Positions 51,901 through 60,205 are shown, numbered from the stretch's first letter. The stretch is DNA of 64,000 nucleotides from Prevotella sp. (GCA_023666665.1 JAMPBN010000002.1:1-64000); one strand, 5' to 3'. Program-made: numbers and translations. Notes: generated by a model from the letters alone, not told the origin.

Positions 51901-53937
51901 TTAAAACAGACTTGTGGTTAAGTCCGATGCTTTTACGGTTATTTCCGGCTCGCGTGATACAATGAGCCGTATGCGTTGAGAGTCCGTCATTAGCGGTCGG
52001 TTTACTCCCTCTGCATTGTCAATGAAGATTGGAGCGTTGATGCCCTCAAACTTGCATATAGCGTTGATGATGTCAAGCCCGGCGTTAATGCGCCCTGCAT
52101 CGTTGAGGTCGGAGAACGGCACACCGTTGACGGTGGCTTCGCATGTCTCGACTTCCTGGCCGTTGACTTGGCGGTCAAACATTTTGAAATGGACGAGGGT
52201 AAACAGCGAGTTGATTTTGTTTTCGACTGCTTCAACGCGAGCCTTGGAGAACTCCAACATCGTAAATTCGATGCCCTCCAATTCTGCGAGTTCCTGTGCG
52301 GTTGACTTGATGAGGCTTTCGAGTTCGGCGATGCGAGCGTTGTTGCGGTCGATTTCGCCACGTTTTGCGAGGCGCAGGTTGATAGTGTCAATCTCATTGT
52401 TGAGAGTGGTTATTTGAGCCGTTATTTCGCTTGTATTGCCGCCCGGTGTGGTAGATGATAGAGTGCTGATGCTTTCCTCTTGCTTCGCCTGTAATTCGTG
52501 GAGTTCTTTCAGTTTTGAGTCTGTGTTGATTGCCGGCATTGCGTCAGGCTCTTGGAGCGTGGCGGTGTAGAGGGGCAGAGCCTCGATTTCGGAGATGCGT
52601 TTTGTTACCTCCGAGATTGATTTGTCGAGTTCTTCCACCTTTGCGAGTAAGGCATTTTTGCGGTCGTTGTTGAGCCGTCCTTTGCGCTTGTTTTCGTCTA
52701 TGGCATCGGCATTGTCGGCGAGCAGTTTTGCGTACTTGTCGCGATGATGAGTGATTGCAGCGGATTGTATCTCCTCGATGCGGTCAATGTCGTATTGATG
52801 TCCGCAAGTAGGACATTTGAAGTCAGCATCGTTGAGTTGCGGTTGTACGTTGTCGCGAGTGTGTGCCAACTGCGCGGCTTCCTCAAACAGACGTTTGTAT
52901 TCGGCCAGTAGTGTCTCCCGGATATTGGAACATCTGTCGGCTTCGCCCTGCTGGGCTTGACGGTCTTTTGTGAGGAATGCAAGTCGGGAGCGTAGGTTTT
53001 TGAGTTCGTCTTCGAGCTTGGCACGTTCAGAGAGTTGTTTGCGGTAGTCGGCAGACACTTCCTCTCTGATAGTGTATTCCCTTTGCGAGATGAGAGATTT
53101 TGTTTCGTTGAGAGTGCGCATTGCCTCCGAAAGCCGGGCGGCGTAGTCGGTTTGTGCGTTGCGTTGGTCTGTCAGTTGCAGAGAGAGTTCTTCGCGGCGT
53201 GAGCGTAGGTCTTTGAGTTGAGCTTCGAGAGTAGCCCAATCCTCCGGCTCTGCGATGTCGGCACGGCGTTCTTCGAGGGCATTAATTGACTTTTCGTGTT
53301 CCTTTTTTACACGTGTTTTCTTGGCGGCAACCTCCTTGCGGTAGTCTTCCATTGTCTTGCCTGTCAGTTGAGCGAGTAGCCGTGTGAATGCCACATTTCC
53401 GGCGGCGATTTCGGAGTCGTTTACGCCTCCAACCATACGGAACAGCATATCGCGCTGCACCTTATCCTTTTGCGATGTGAAGTAAGTCGGGTTCGTGATG
53501 AACTTGAAAACCTGCTCATCGCATATCGCGCTGATTTTGGACTTCCATTCATTGAGGCTGCACGGCACGTCATTGTAGAGTTGCACCTTTTCGTGACCGG
53601 CAAATTCTTCTTCGGCAGAGCCTTTCGGCTTTACCCACTTTTCGAGGTAGCGGCGAGTGAGTTTTACTTCCTCACCGTCCACGGTCAGGGTAATTTCCAC
53701 CTCGTGAGGTATGCGAGGAATGACGATGTTATTTTCGTCAACGGTTTTGAGTCCGAAGTCAGTGCGGTCTTTGCGGTCTTTGCCGAACAGCACCCACGTG
53801 AATGCGTCAAAGATTGTAGACTTTCCGAGGCCGTTGTCTGCGCTGATGTCGCAGTGCTTGGCCGGGAGGTCGATTGTTAAGTCGCGTAGCCCTTTGAAGT
53901 TTACGAGGTGCATACGCTTGATGATGATTTCTCTCAT
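51901..53937 (-). CDS. SbcC/Rad50-like ATPase
   Basis: 678 residues. Walker A DNGLGKST at 34-41, two long coiled coils (about 200-370 and 400-570) around a zinc hook CPTCGH near 375, and a C-terminal ATPase half with a D-loop-like APIFIDNAEGVN. Shorter than SbcC. It probably tethers and processes DNA ends with a nuclease subunit that is not obvious nearby; the MBL protein or VRR-NUC may serve. The leader AACGCAAC abuts the start (53946-53938). Confidence 0.8.
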   Translation of the reverse strand: MREIIIKRMHLVNFKGLRDLTIDLPAKHCDISADNGLGKSTIFDAFTWVLFGKDRKDRTDFGLKTVDENNIVIPRIPHEVEITLTVDGEEVKLTRRYLEKWVKPKGSAEEEFAGHEKVQLYNDVPCSLNEWKSKISAICDEQVFKFITNPTYFTSQKDKVQRDMLFRMVGGVNDSEIAAGNVAFTRLLAQLTGKTMEDYRKEVAAKKTRVKKEHEKSINALEERRADIAEPEDWATLEAQLKDLRSRREELSLQLTDQRNAQTDYAARLSEAMRTLNETKSLISQREYTIREEVSADYRKQLSERAKLEDELKNLRSRLAFLTKDRQAQQGEADRCSNIRETLLAEYKRLFEEAAQLAHTRDNVQPQLNDADFKCPTCGHQYDIDRIEEIQSAAITHHRDKYAKLLADNADAIDENKRKGRLNNDRKNALLAKVEELDKSISEVTKRISEIEALPLYTATLQEPDAMPAINTDSKLKELHELQAKQEESISTLSSTTPGGNTSEITAQITTLNNEIDTINLRLAKRGEIDRNNARIAELESLIKSTAQELAELEGIEFTMLEFSKARVEAVENKINSLFTLVHFKMFDRQVNGQEVETCEATVNGVPFSDLNDAGRINAGLDIINAICKFEGINAPIFIDNAEGVNRPLMTDSQRIRLIVSREPEITVKASDLTTSLF

Positions 53938-53948
53938 GTTGCGTTGTA

Positions 53949-54248
53949 TTATATTTTGCTTATTGCGATATGTGTTGCGGCTTGTGATACGAGTTCGGAG
54001 TTAGTGAGGATACGTCTTCCGAGTCGCCATTCTCGTATCTCTTTGCGGCTGAATGTTATTCCTCCATGCTCGTTGCGGTGGAACGGAATATCACCGGCGG
54101 AAACTAAATGCCGGACGCGACTTTCAGACCTTTTTATCATTTTGGCAACATCTTTGACGTACATTACATCTTCGGGGTCGGAGATTTCGTCCAAACGTGC
54201 CTCGATACGGTCGAGCCTGTGTAATATTTTAGTCAATAGTTCTTCCAT
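53949..54248 (-). CDS. Excisionase-like DNA-binding protein
   Basis: 99 residues with a winged-helix/MerR-like helix-turn-helix in the middle (VKDVAKMIKRSESRVRHLVSAG) followed by a FSRKEIREW helix as in helix-turn-helix 17 proteins and DUF3853-type excisionases. N-terminal helical coil. Excisionase or a regulator acting at the att arms is likely. Confidence 0.6.
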   Translation of the reverse strand: MEELLTKILHRLDRIEARLDEISDPEDVMYVKDVAKMIKRSESRVRHLVSAGDIPFHRNEHGGITFSRKEIREWRLGRRILTNSELVSQAATHIAISKI

Positions 54249-54468
54249 TGATTTGAGCCTCTTTGATGCGCTTTTTGATGTCGCGGAGTTCTTCGCGGCT
54301 GCTGCAATACAGCATCTTGTGGCATACGATTACCATAAGTCCGAACATGAATACCACGAAAGCGTCCGAGCCTTTGCACATCGAGTTTATAAAGTTGAAT
54401 ATTGAGCCAATCAAAAGAATGACGGCGAAGCCGTATTGAACACGGCACATGATGAGTTCGAGTTTCAT
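54229..54468 (-). CDS. Small two-helix membrane protein
   Basis: 79 residues: two hydrophobic segments near 12-32 and 38-56, then a charged C-terminal helix. The leader CAACGCAACTGA (54483-54472) sits just upstream, and the end overlaps the excisionase-like gene by 20 bp. Function unknown; superinfection exclusion is one possibility. Confidence 0.5.
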   Translation of the reverse strand: MKLELIMCRVQYGFAVILLIGSIFNFINSMCKGSDAFVVFMFGLMVIVCHKMLYCSSREELRDIKKRIKEAQINGRTID

Positions 54469-54695
54469 TGTTCAGTTGCGTTGTTATGTGTTGGAAATAG
54501 ATCGTCAGGATTGCAGTTAAAGTGTGCAGCCAGTAGGTTGCGAGCGTTGATGTCAGGAACATATTTGCCCGATGCCCATTGCTTGACTGTGTATGTGGAG
54601 CGGTTGGTAACTCTCGCCACCTCGTCAATGAATGATTGCAGAGGTGTGGGTTCATCGCACTTCTCGCGGTATAATTCTATGAATGACTTTGCCAT
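54465..54695 (-). CDS. Cro-like helix-turn-helix regulator
   Basis: 76 residues. The pattern FIDEVARVTNRSTYTVKQWASGKYVPD fits an XRE/Cro-type helix-turn-helix. Short, and without a dimerisation extension. It lies opposite the repressor operon and follows a hairpin at 54715-54740, so it may be the lytic-side regulator. Confidence 0.6.
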   Translation of the reverse strand: MAKSFIELYREKCDEPTPLQSFIDEVARVTNRSTYTVKQWASGKYVPDINARNLLAAHFNCNPDDLFPTHNNATEQ

Positions 54696-54714
54696 ATTTG
54701 TTTGCTTTTACTTG

Positions 54715-54740
54715 GGAGGCTGACCGGATTGCCAGCCTCC
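54715..54740 (-). terminator. Intercistronic hairpin
   Basis: Perfect 8-bp arms GGAGGCTG (54715-54722) and CAGCCTCC (54733-54740), 10-nt loop, between the coiled-coil early gene and the Cro-like gene. There is no T-run, so it could be an attenuator or RNA processing site. Confidence 0.35.
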
Positions 54741-54764
54741 GGATTGCTTATTGTACCTATGTGA

Positions 54765-55241
54765 TTACTTGCTGCAAATTTCGATGATGAATAAGCGGTC
54801 GGCTTCGCTGAACGGCATATTTGCAGATGCCTTTATCGCGATTACTTCGGCGTGTCCGATGATTTCAATCGCTTTTTCTGTAAGACCGTTCTCAATGAGA
54901 GTCTTTGCGAGGTCGATTTTTTGAGCGGTTAAGGTGTTTACCTGTGCCTCTGCGGTGTTGCGCTGCTTGATAGTTTCTTCGAGTTCGCGGCAGCGCAGAG
55001 TCTTGATTTCGGTTTCCTTTTCGAGTTCTGCGAGAGCAACGGTTGTTTGGTGCTTCGCCATTTCAAGCTCGTTTTCAAGCACGTTGATGAGTGAGAGCGT
55101 GTCAGGCTTGATGCCTTTGACGGCCTTACAAAATTCGTCCTTATCCATATTGCCGGCGGCCATATAGATTTTTTCATACATAGCGTAAGCGGAGGTGCTT
55201 ACCGATTTGCCGATGCGGCGTTCAAATTCCTGTTGTGTCAT
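54765..55241 (-). CDS. Early coiled-coil protein
   Basis: 158 residues from the ATG at 55241, chosen because the leader AACGCAACTGA (55254-55244) lies just upstream; a longer frame exists but crosses the leader. The middle (about 65-110) is a strong coiled coil with Glu/Arg repeats. The ends are helical. No family recognised; first gene on the lytic side of the switch. Confidence 0.5.
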   Translation of the reverse strand: MTQQEFERRIGKSVSTSAYAMYEKIYMAAGNMDKDEFCKAVKGIKPDTLSLINVLENELEMAKHQTTVALAELEKETEIKTLRCRELEETIKQRNTAEAQVNTLTAQKIDLAKTLIENGLTEKAIEIIGHAEVIAIKASANMPFSEADRLFIIEICSK

Positions 55242-55304
55242 ATTCAGTTGCGTTTTAATTTGCTTGTTAGGCACTTTATTTATATCTTTGTACACTTTTT
55301 TTTA

Positions 55305-55371
55305 GTGTTGCAACGCCCTTTGGCGGGATTGCTGACGCAAAGTTACAACGATTTTCGTTGTTGTGCAACAC
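55305..55371. promoter_or_regulatory. Operator region of the genetic switch and leftward promoter
   Basis: Between divergent genes. A -7 box TAACTTTG (55345-55338, minus) with TTG 20 nt upstream forms a leftward promoter. Overlapping it is a perfect palindrome ACAACGA-TTT-TCGTTGT (55345-55361), and outside it is a spaced inverted repeat, GTGTTGCA (55305-55312) and TGCAACAC (55364-55371). These are natural repressor and Cro sites, by analogy with lambdoid switches. Confidence 0.55.
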
Positions 55372-55429
55372 CTAAAACAAGAAAAATCATAGTAAAATTT
55401 TAACGCGACTGATAACTACTTGTAAATCA

Positions 55430-55807
55430 ATGATTAAAGACACGAAAAAATTTTGTGATGACTTGAAAAAATTTTTCAAGGCTCGCGGACTGACACAGCA
55501 AAACATCGCTGAACGCTTCGGCGTGAGTCAGCAATACGTTGCGTCCCTGCTGAACGGAACGAACCCATTCGGGAAAAAGGTCGCACAGCGTTGGGCGGCA
55601 GAGTTTGGGCTTTCGGAGTCGTTCTTGCTGACCGGCGAGGGCGAAATTACAACGATAGGTGTTGTTCAAAACAACGAGAACGGAGATAACTTCAACGGCG
55701 AGGGTATAACCGTCAATAAAGGCGATTCGGATTATTTGGCTCTACTGAAAAAGAAAGATGAGCAAATCGACCGCCTGTTGTCGATAATAGAAAAATTGCA
55801 AGCATAA
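55430..55807 (+). CDS. XRE-family lysogeny repressor
   Basis: 125 residues. Helix-turn-helix near 18-45 (GLTQQNIAERFGVSQQYVASLL), then a beta-containing linker and a C-terminal coiled coil (residues 98-125, EQIDRLLSIIEKLQ) for dimerisation. No peptidase domain, so induction by RecA cleavage is unlikely; an antirepressor or other trigger is expected. The leader-like AACGCGACTGAT lies 16 bp upstream (55402-55413). First gene of the lysogeny operon. Confidence 0.7.
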   Translation: MIKDTKKFCDDLKKFFKARGLTQQNIAERFGVSQQYVASLLNGTNPFGKKVAQRWAAEFGLSESFLLTGEGEITTIGVVQNNENGDNFNGEGITVNKGDSDYLALLKKKDEQIDRLLSIIEKLQA

Positions 55808-56292
55808 TGAAAATACCAGTTAAGGAAATCGAGCCGTATATGTCGGCAGAGTACCGACACGGCATATATCTTCCGAAGTCGGTAAGCGAGGCATATTTCG
55901 ATTGTATGTTGAGCGGCGAGGCGTATGTTGATGCGCCGGACGATTGGCGCGAAACGACCGAGGCTGCAAAGGCTGATGACGAATTGCGAGAGAGTGAGTA
56001 CAAACGAGTGAGCGAGCATCGCGTCAGAGGTATGCAGTACGAGGATATTGCCGACAATGCCGGAGCAATATCGGAATACGCGGTATCAATCATTCTTGGC
56101 GAGCAATCCAAATTCAACCTCTTTATGGCTTATGCGCATTCGTATGAGAGAATAATTGTTTGTCTGCATAAAGCAAAGGACTACGAGCGAGAGGCTAAAT
56201 ACATAAGCCAGTACATCGCGCACGGACTCGATGAAACGAAGTCAGCGAAGTATTCGGCACGTCTTGAAAAACTTAAATCCAAAATCAAATGA
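55807..56292 (+). CDS. Hypothetical lysogeny-operon protein
   Basis: 161 residues, mostly helical, with a Tyr-rich N terminus and a Lys-rich C terminus. No family recognised. Its start overlaps the repressor stop by one base and its end overlaps the lipoprotein gene by 4 bp, so all are co-expressed in the lysogen. It could modulate the repressor. Confidence 0.5.
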   Translation: MKIPVKEIEPYMSAEYRHGIYLPKSVSEAYFDCMLSGEAYVDAPDDWRETTEAAKADDELRESEYKRVSEHRVRGMQYEDIADNAGAISEYAVSIILGEQSKFNLFMAYAHSYERIIVCLHKAKDYEREAKYISQYIAHGLDETKSAKYSARLEKLKSKIK

Positions 56293-56771
56293 AAAAATTG
56301 TTATTCCTGTTGCTGCTCCCGGTGCTGATGTGGAGTTGTGGCAATAATGATGAGCCGGAGGTTGATACCGTGCCGGAGGGCATTGCGAAAGTATGGCATT
56401 CTATTGACGGAACATACTCCACGACCTTTGAGCTGATGAATACCGGCAAAGATTGGTATTCGGAGACAATATCATTCCACCCATATTCGGAGCGGAAAAT
56501 CATTGTGCCGCCATACACATACATTAGTGGCGATGTGTATGCCTACGGAACTGCCGAGATATACGACACACGATATTTGGATATAAACGAGGGCGAGCCG
56601 GAGTTGTGTTATTATTCAATCAATGCAAATTATTCGGGAGGATTGGAGATTGCTTTCTTTGAGATGAACCCGGAGTCAGGTTACGTTATCGGTCGCGAGG
56701 ATAGCCGGACAATTCGTGTCCTGTCCGCGTCTGAAATCGAGTTGAACGGACAAATCTATAAAAAGCAATGA
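56289..56771 (+). CDS. Lysogenic-conversion lipoprotein
   Basis: 160 residues with a signal peptide and lipobox (LMWSC near residues 13-17), followed by an acidic spacer (NNDEPEVD), then a beta-rich domain with many Tyr. In Bacteroidales an acidic residue set after the lipidated Cys favours surface export. Expressed with the repressor, it may block superinfection or modify the host surface. No family recognised. Confidence 0.6.
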   Translation: MKKLLFLLLLPVLMWSCGNNDEPEVDTVPEGIAKVWHSIDGTYSTTFELMNTGKDWYSETISFHPYSERKIIVPPYTYISGDVYAYGTAEIYDTRYLDINEGEPELCYYSINANYSGGLEIAFFEMNPESGYVIGREDSRTIRVLSASEIELNGQIYKKQ

Positions 56772-57037
56772 GCCGCCGCCGAGCATACAGCGATACGACT
56801 ATCGGAATAATGCAGCGTTATTACGAAGCCTTTGACGCTGCAAAGGATAGTAAGCGCATTAAAAGCATTACGAAATTCTGCGATGAGAACGGAATTGATA
56901 AACGCCACTTCTATGCGCAGCGCAAAGACTTGGGCAAAGGCTTTTTTGAAGTCGGTTGGCTTGTGCCGTTGATACGAGATTGCGGCGTGTCCTCCGCTTG
57001 GCTATTGACCGGCATTGGCTCGATGTTCAATGCGTGA
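56768..57037 (+). CDS. Hypothetical HTH-like protein, last gene of the lysogeny operon
   Basis: 89 residues; a basic N terminus is followed by a helical pattern (IKSITKFCDENGIDKRHFY) like a helix-turn-helix and by a hydrophobic segment. It overlaps the lipoprotein by 4 bp. Its C-terminal WLLTGIG echoes the FLLTGEG segment of the repressor at 55430, a weak hint of shared ancestry. Function unknown. Confidence 0.45.
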   Translation: MSRRRAYSDTTIGIMQRYYEAFDAAKDSKRIKSITKFCDENGIDKRHFYAQRKDLGKGFFEVGWLVPLIRDCGVSSAWLLTGIGSMFNA

Positions 57038-57053
57038 TTTTCGGTGCAAATAA

Positions 57054-57089
57054 AAAGCGGCTCGCAGATAATGTTTTGCGAGTCGCTTT
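57054..57089 (+). terminator. Terminator of the lysogeny operon
   Basis: 13-bp stem with one G-T pair (57054-57066 and 57077-57089) and a 10-nt loop, followed by GTTTGTTTG. It lies 17 bp after the last gene. Confidence 0.7.
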
Positions 57090-57454
57090 GTTTGTTGAGA
57101 GAAAATAAAAGTTCAGAGCCAGTTTATAAAAAATAAAAAGACATATAGTTTTATAATATAATTCTGTTAGGAATTATATTTATATATACATATACGTGTA
57201 CGTTTACAGCTTGATTTGCTTTAATTTGCTTGTTTTGCTTGGCAAATTAAGCAAATGCTTGATTTGCTTGTAACTCTCTATATTTCATTTATTTGCAGTG
57301 CTATTTTTGGCTGTTTTAGGCGTATTATAACTTGATAATTTGCCCTACAAAATCAATAATATTTGTGCATTTGTATTGATGTCAAAATCAAGCAAAATAG
57401 CAAATCAAGCAAATGCTTGGTCTTGCTTAATTTGCTTTGGTTTGCTTGGTGGCG
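57090..57454. repeat. AT-rich gene-free region with TTTGCTT / AAGCAAA repeats
   Basis: 365 bp without a gene. The heptamer TTTGCTT or its complement occurs about nine times, mostly in 57211-57270 and 57385-57450. AAGCAAATGCTT, a perfect 12-bp palindrome, appears twice (57249-57260 and 57407-57418), each followed by a direct TTGCTT copy. Likely arm sites for integrase or excisionase, or a partition-like array. Direct and inverted repeats are close to the 3' end of the integrase gene. Confidence 0.5.
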
Positions 57455-58603
57455 TTAAAAGATTTTCGGCATATTGTCAACGGCCTCTTGTTTTTTCGCG
57501 TCCACGATTTTTGCGTAAATCTGCGTTGTTTTGAGTTCGCGATGTCCGAGCAGTTTGCTGACGGTGTAGATGTCAGTTCCGAGTGTGAGCATTAGGACAG
57601 CGAATGTGTGTCGCCCACAATGAAACGAGATGTGCTTGTCGATACCGGCTCTCAATGCCCATATTCGGAGCGAGTCGTTAGTGTCGGAGGGATAGCGAAT
57701 ATCTCCAAACACTTTGTCGGTCGGCTTGTGGTTCGCCCGGTCGCCGATGAGTTCGGCGGCTTGCGGTGTGATGTCGAGATATTCTTGACCTCCTGTTTTC
57801 TTCTGCCGGAATACGAGTCGGGTTCGTCCGTTGAGAGTGGTTACTTCTCCCCACGTGAGTAATTCGATGTCGGAGCGGCGCAGTCCTGTCAGGCACGAAA
57901 ACAAAAACGCTCGTTTGATTTCGGGATAATCGCAGTCAGCCGCAGCCATAGCCCGGACTTCTTCGAGTGATAGATATTGCCGTGTTCCCTCTTGTGTGCT
58001 GAAGCCTTGCATACCTTGCATCGGGTTCTTACGAATGATGCCGTCTTCGTAGGCTTGACGGAGGCAAGCACGGAGCTTGTTAAAATACGATTGCTTGGAG
58101 TTCTGCGAGAGTGGGCGTTTGTCCTTACGCTCGCGGCGGTCGCAGCCAAACGCCTCTGCCTCGTTTTCGAGGTAGTCTTTGAAGCCCTGCACCCATTTGG
58201 GAGTAATGTCGGCAAATGTGATATTCTTGCGCGGTTCGTATTTGCGGAGGTGTCGCAAGCACGATGACCAGTTGCTGAAATTGCCTTTTGACTCCTTTTT
58301 CTTCCGCTTTTCGGTCAATGCTATGTAGTAGTCGAAAAAAAGCGTCTGCTCCTTATAGTCGGATTTGAAGCCGTGCACTCCGTTTTGAATGTCGACAATG
58401 CGTTGAGCCTTGATTGAGTTCGCGAGTGCGAGAGTCTGCTTGTTGCGGTCTTTGTCTGCCTTGGTCTTTTCGGGTATGAGGTAGAGCCGCAAAAATTCAT
58501 ACTCACGATGTCCGTTGATGTAGATTGCGAGGTATAGAGAGACGTTGCCGTTGGCAAGTTTCTTGCGCCGGATTTTGACCGGCTCTTTAATTATCTGTGT
58601 CAT
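57455..58603 (-). CDS. Site-specific tyrosine recombinase (integrase)
   Basis: 382 residues. N-terminal SAM-like core-binding domain (about 95-195) and catalytic domain with CLTGLRRSDIELL (Arg), HCGRHTF (His-x-x-Arg) and LGHRELKTTQIYAKI (His and Tyr). Bacteroides type, full length. The leader AACGCAAC at 58614-58606 abuts the start at 58603. It would recombine the att site next to it. Confidence 0.92.
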   Translation of the reverse strand: MTQIIKEPVKIRRKKLANGNVSLYLAIYINGHREYEFLRLYLIPEKTKADKDRNKQTLALANSIKAQRIVDIQNGVHGFKSDYKEQTLFFDYYIALTEKRKKKESKGNFSNWSSCLRHLRKYEPRKNITFADITPKWVQGFKDYLENEAEAFGCDRRERKDKRPLSQNSKQSYFNKLRACLRQAYEDGIIRKNPMQGMQGFSTQEGTRQYLSLEEVRAMAAADCDYPEIKRAFLFSCLTGLRRSDIELLTWGEVTTLNGRTRLVFRQKKTGGQEYLDITPQAAELIGDRANHKPTDKVFGDIRYPSDTNDSLRIWALRAGIDKHISFHCGRHTFAVLMLTLGTDIYTVSKLLGHRELKTTQIYAKIVDAKKQEAVDNMPKIF

Positions 58604-58621
58604 TCGTTGCGTTGTTATTTT

Positions 58622-58674
58622 TGGTACTTTTGGTACTCAAAATTTACGAGTACCAAAATAGTACCACAAAGATA
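58622..58674 (-). promoter_or_regulatory. Integrase promoter and long inverted repeat in its leader
   Basis: The -7 box TATCTTTG is at 58674-58667. Downstream lie two direct and two inverted GGTAC units; TTTTGGTACTC and GAGTACCAAAA are 11-bp arms of one hairpin with a 9-nt loop, between the start of transcription and the integrase ATG. It overlaps the att candidate, so integration and int expression may be coupled. Confidence 0.5.
58647..58657. repeat. Candidate right attachment core (att)
   Basis: Exact copy of 115-125 (CGAGTACCAAA), 44 bp upstream of the integrase start and 172 bp from host mnmE. It forms one arm of the inverted repeat in the integrase leader, as expected for a recombinase core site. 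Confidence 0.5.
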
Positions 58675-58828
58675 ACATATTCTCGGCACACTTGTAGCAT
58701 ATAATGTGATAAAATTTGAATGTTGAGAGATTATCGCAAGTGTCTATAATATAATGAACGCGCGTGCGCGAGTGTGTCGGGAGTATGCCGCAAGTGTGCA
58801 ACCGTTGCAAATTCTGCAACTACCACTC

Positions 58829-60199
58829 CTACTTTCCGATGCAGAAGTGGGAGAAGATGTGGGTGAGGAGGTCGGGGGTGGTGAGGGGGGAGGTGATGGC
58901 GGCGAGGTGGGCGGCGGTTTCGCGGAGGTCTTGGGCGAGGAGGTCGCCGGGGAGGTTTGTTTGGAGGCCGGTGATGGCGTTGCCAATGGATTGGGCGGCG
59001 AGGGTGAGGGCTTGGTAGTGGCGAGCGTTGGTGACGGTGAGGTCGGGGACGGTGGTGATGGCTGCGCAGCGGGTCAGGGTGTCTTTGATTTCTTGAATGC
59101 CGGTGTTGTGGAGAGCGGAGATTTTGAGGGTGTGGTTGACCCGCGGGGGGAGGGTGGGGGTGGTGTCGGTGAGATCGGCTTTGTTGACGAGGGCTATGAG
59201 GGTGGTGTCGGGGTGAATGTTGGGTTGTATGGTTTGCCAAATTTCTTGAACCGGTTGCTGCGGGTCGATGACCCATAGCAGTATGTTGGCTCGCGAGGCT
59301 GATTGGAGGGAGCGTTGTATGCCGATGTTTTCTATGGGGTCGGAGGTTTGGCGGAGGCCGGCGGTGTCGGTTAGGCGGAAGAGTGTGCCGTTGATTTCGA
59401 TGGTGTCTTCTATGGCGTCGCGTGTGGTGCCGTGTATGTTGCTGACTATGGCTTTGTCTTCGCCGAGGAGGCTGTTGAGGAGGGTGGATTTGCCGGCGTT
59501 GGTTGCTCCGACAATGGCCACGGGGATGCCTTCTTTGATGGCACGTCCGGCGGCGAATGAGTCGGCCAGGGATGTTACGCGGCTTTGGATTTCGAGGGAG
59601 AGGATGATGAGTTTTTGGCGGTCGGCGAATTCTACGTCTTCTTCGGAGAAGTCGAGTTCGAGTTCCACGAGGGCTGAGAGTTCGAGGAGTTGTTGGCGCA
59701 GTTGCTCAAGGTGGCGTGAGTAGTGGCCGCGCATATGGCTGATGGCAATGCGTTGGGCGGCGCGTGAGGAGGCGGCTATCATGTCGCCGACGGCTTCGGC
59801 TTCGGCAAGGTCGAGTTTGCCGTTGATAAGGGCGCGGCGGGTAAATTCGCCGGGTTCGGCGAGGGCGGCTCCTTGACGAATGAGCAGGTTGATGAGTTCG
59901 CGTTGAATCCAGCGGGAACCGTGGATTGAGAGTTCAACCACGTCTTCGCCTGTGAATGAGCGGGGTGCGCGGAATATGGTTGCTACTGCGGTGTCGAGGT
60001 CTTCGGCGGTTGCGGGGTCATAGAGTGTGCCGAGGTGGGCGGTGTGTGTCAAGCACCGGTTGAGGTCTTTGCCGCGCCAAATTTTCTGTACTATGGGGAT
60101 AGCTTCGGGTCCGGAGATGCGGGCTACGGCGATGCCCCCGATTCCCGGGGCTGTGGAGATGGCGGAGATGGTAGGCGTTGGGCGTTGGGCGTTAGACAT
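58829..60199 (-). CDS. mnmE: tRNA modification GTPase MnmE
   Basis: 456 residues, complete host gene. With MnmG it modifies uridine 34 of certain tRNAs. Walker A GATNAGKST at 231-239, switch motif DTAGLR, NKAD, and the C-terminal CIGK motif are all present. Prophage integration is just past its 3' end and leaves the gene intact. Confidence 0.95.
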   Translation of the reverse strand: MSNAQRPTPTISAISTAPGIGGIAVARISGPEAIPIVQKIWRGKDLNRCLTHTAHLGTLYDPATAEDLDTAVATIFRAPRSFTGEDVVELSIHGSRWIQRELINLLIRQGAALAEPGEFTRRALINGKLDLAEAEAVGDMIAASSRAAQRIAISHMRGHYSRHLEQLRQQLLELSALVELELDFSEEDVEFADRQKLIILSLEIQSRVTSLADSFAAGRAIKEGIPVAIVGATNAGKSTLLNSLLGEDKAIVSNIHGTTRDAIEDTIEINGTLFRLTDTAGLRQTSDPIENIGIQRSLQSASRANILLWVIDPQQPVQEIWQTIQPNIHPDTTLIALVNKADLTDTTPTLPPRVNHTLKISALHNTGIQEIKDTLTRCAAITTVPDLTVTNARHYQALTLAAQSIGNAITGLQTNLPGDLLAQDLRETAAHLAAITSPLTTPDLLTHIFSHFCIGK

Positions 60200-60205
60200 T
60201 AGGCA

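Noticed and set aside
58731-59276. Pro/Arg/His-rich long frame opposite or within mnmE
   Set aside because: A shadow frame of GC-rich mnmE with extreme composition.
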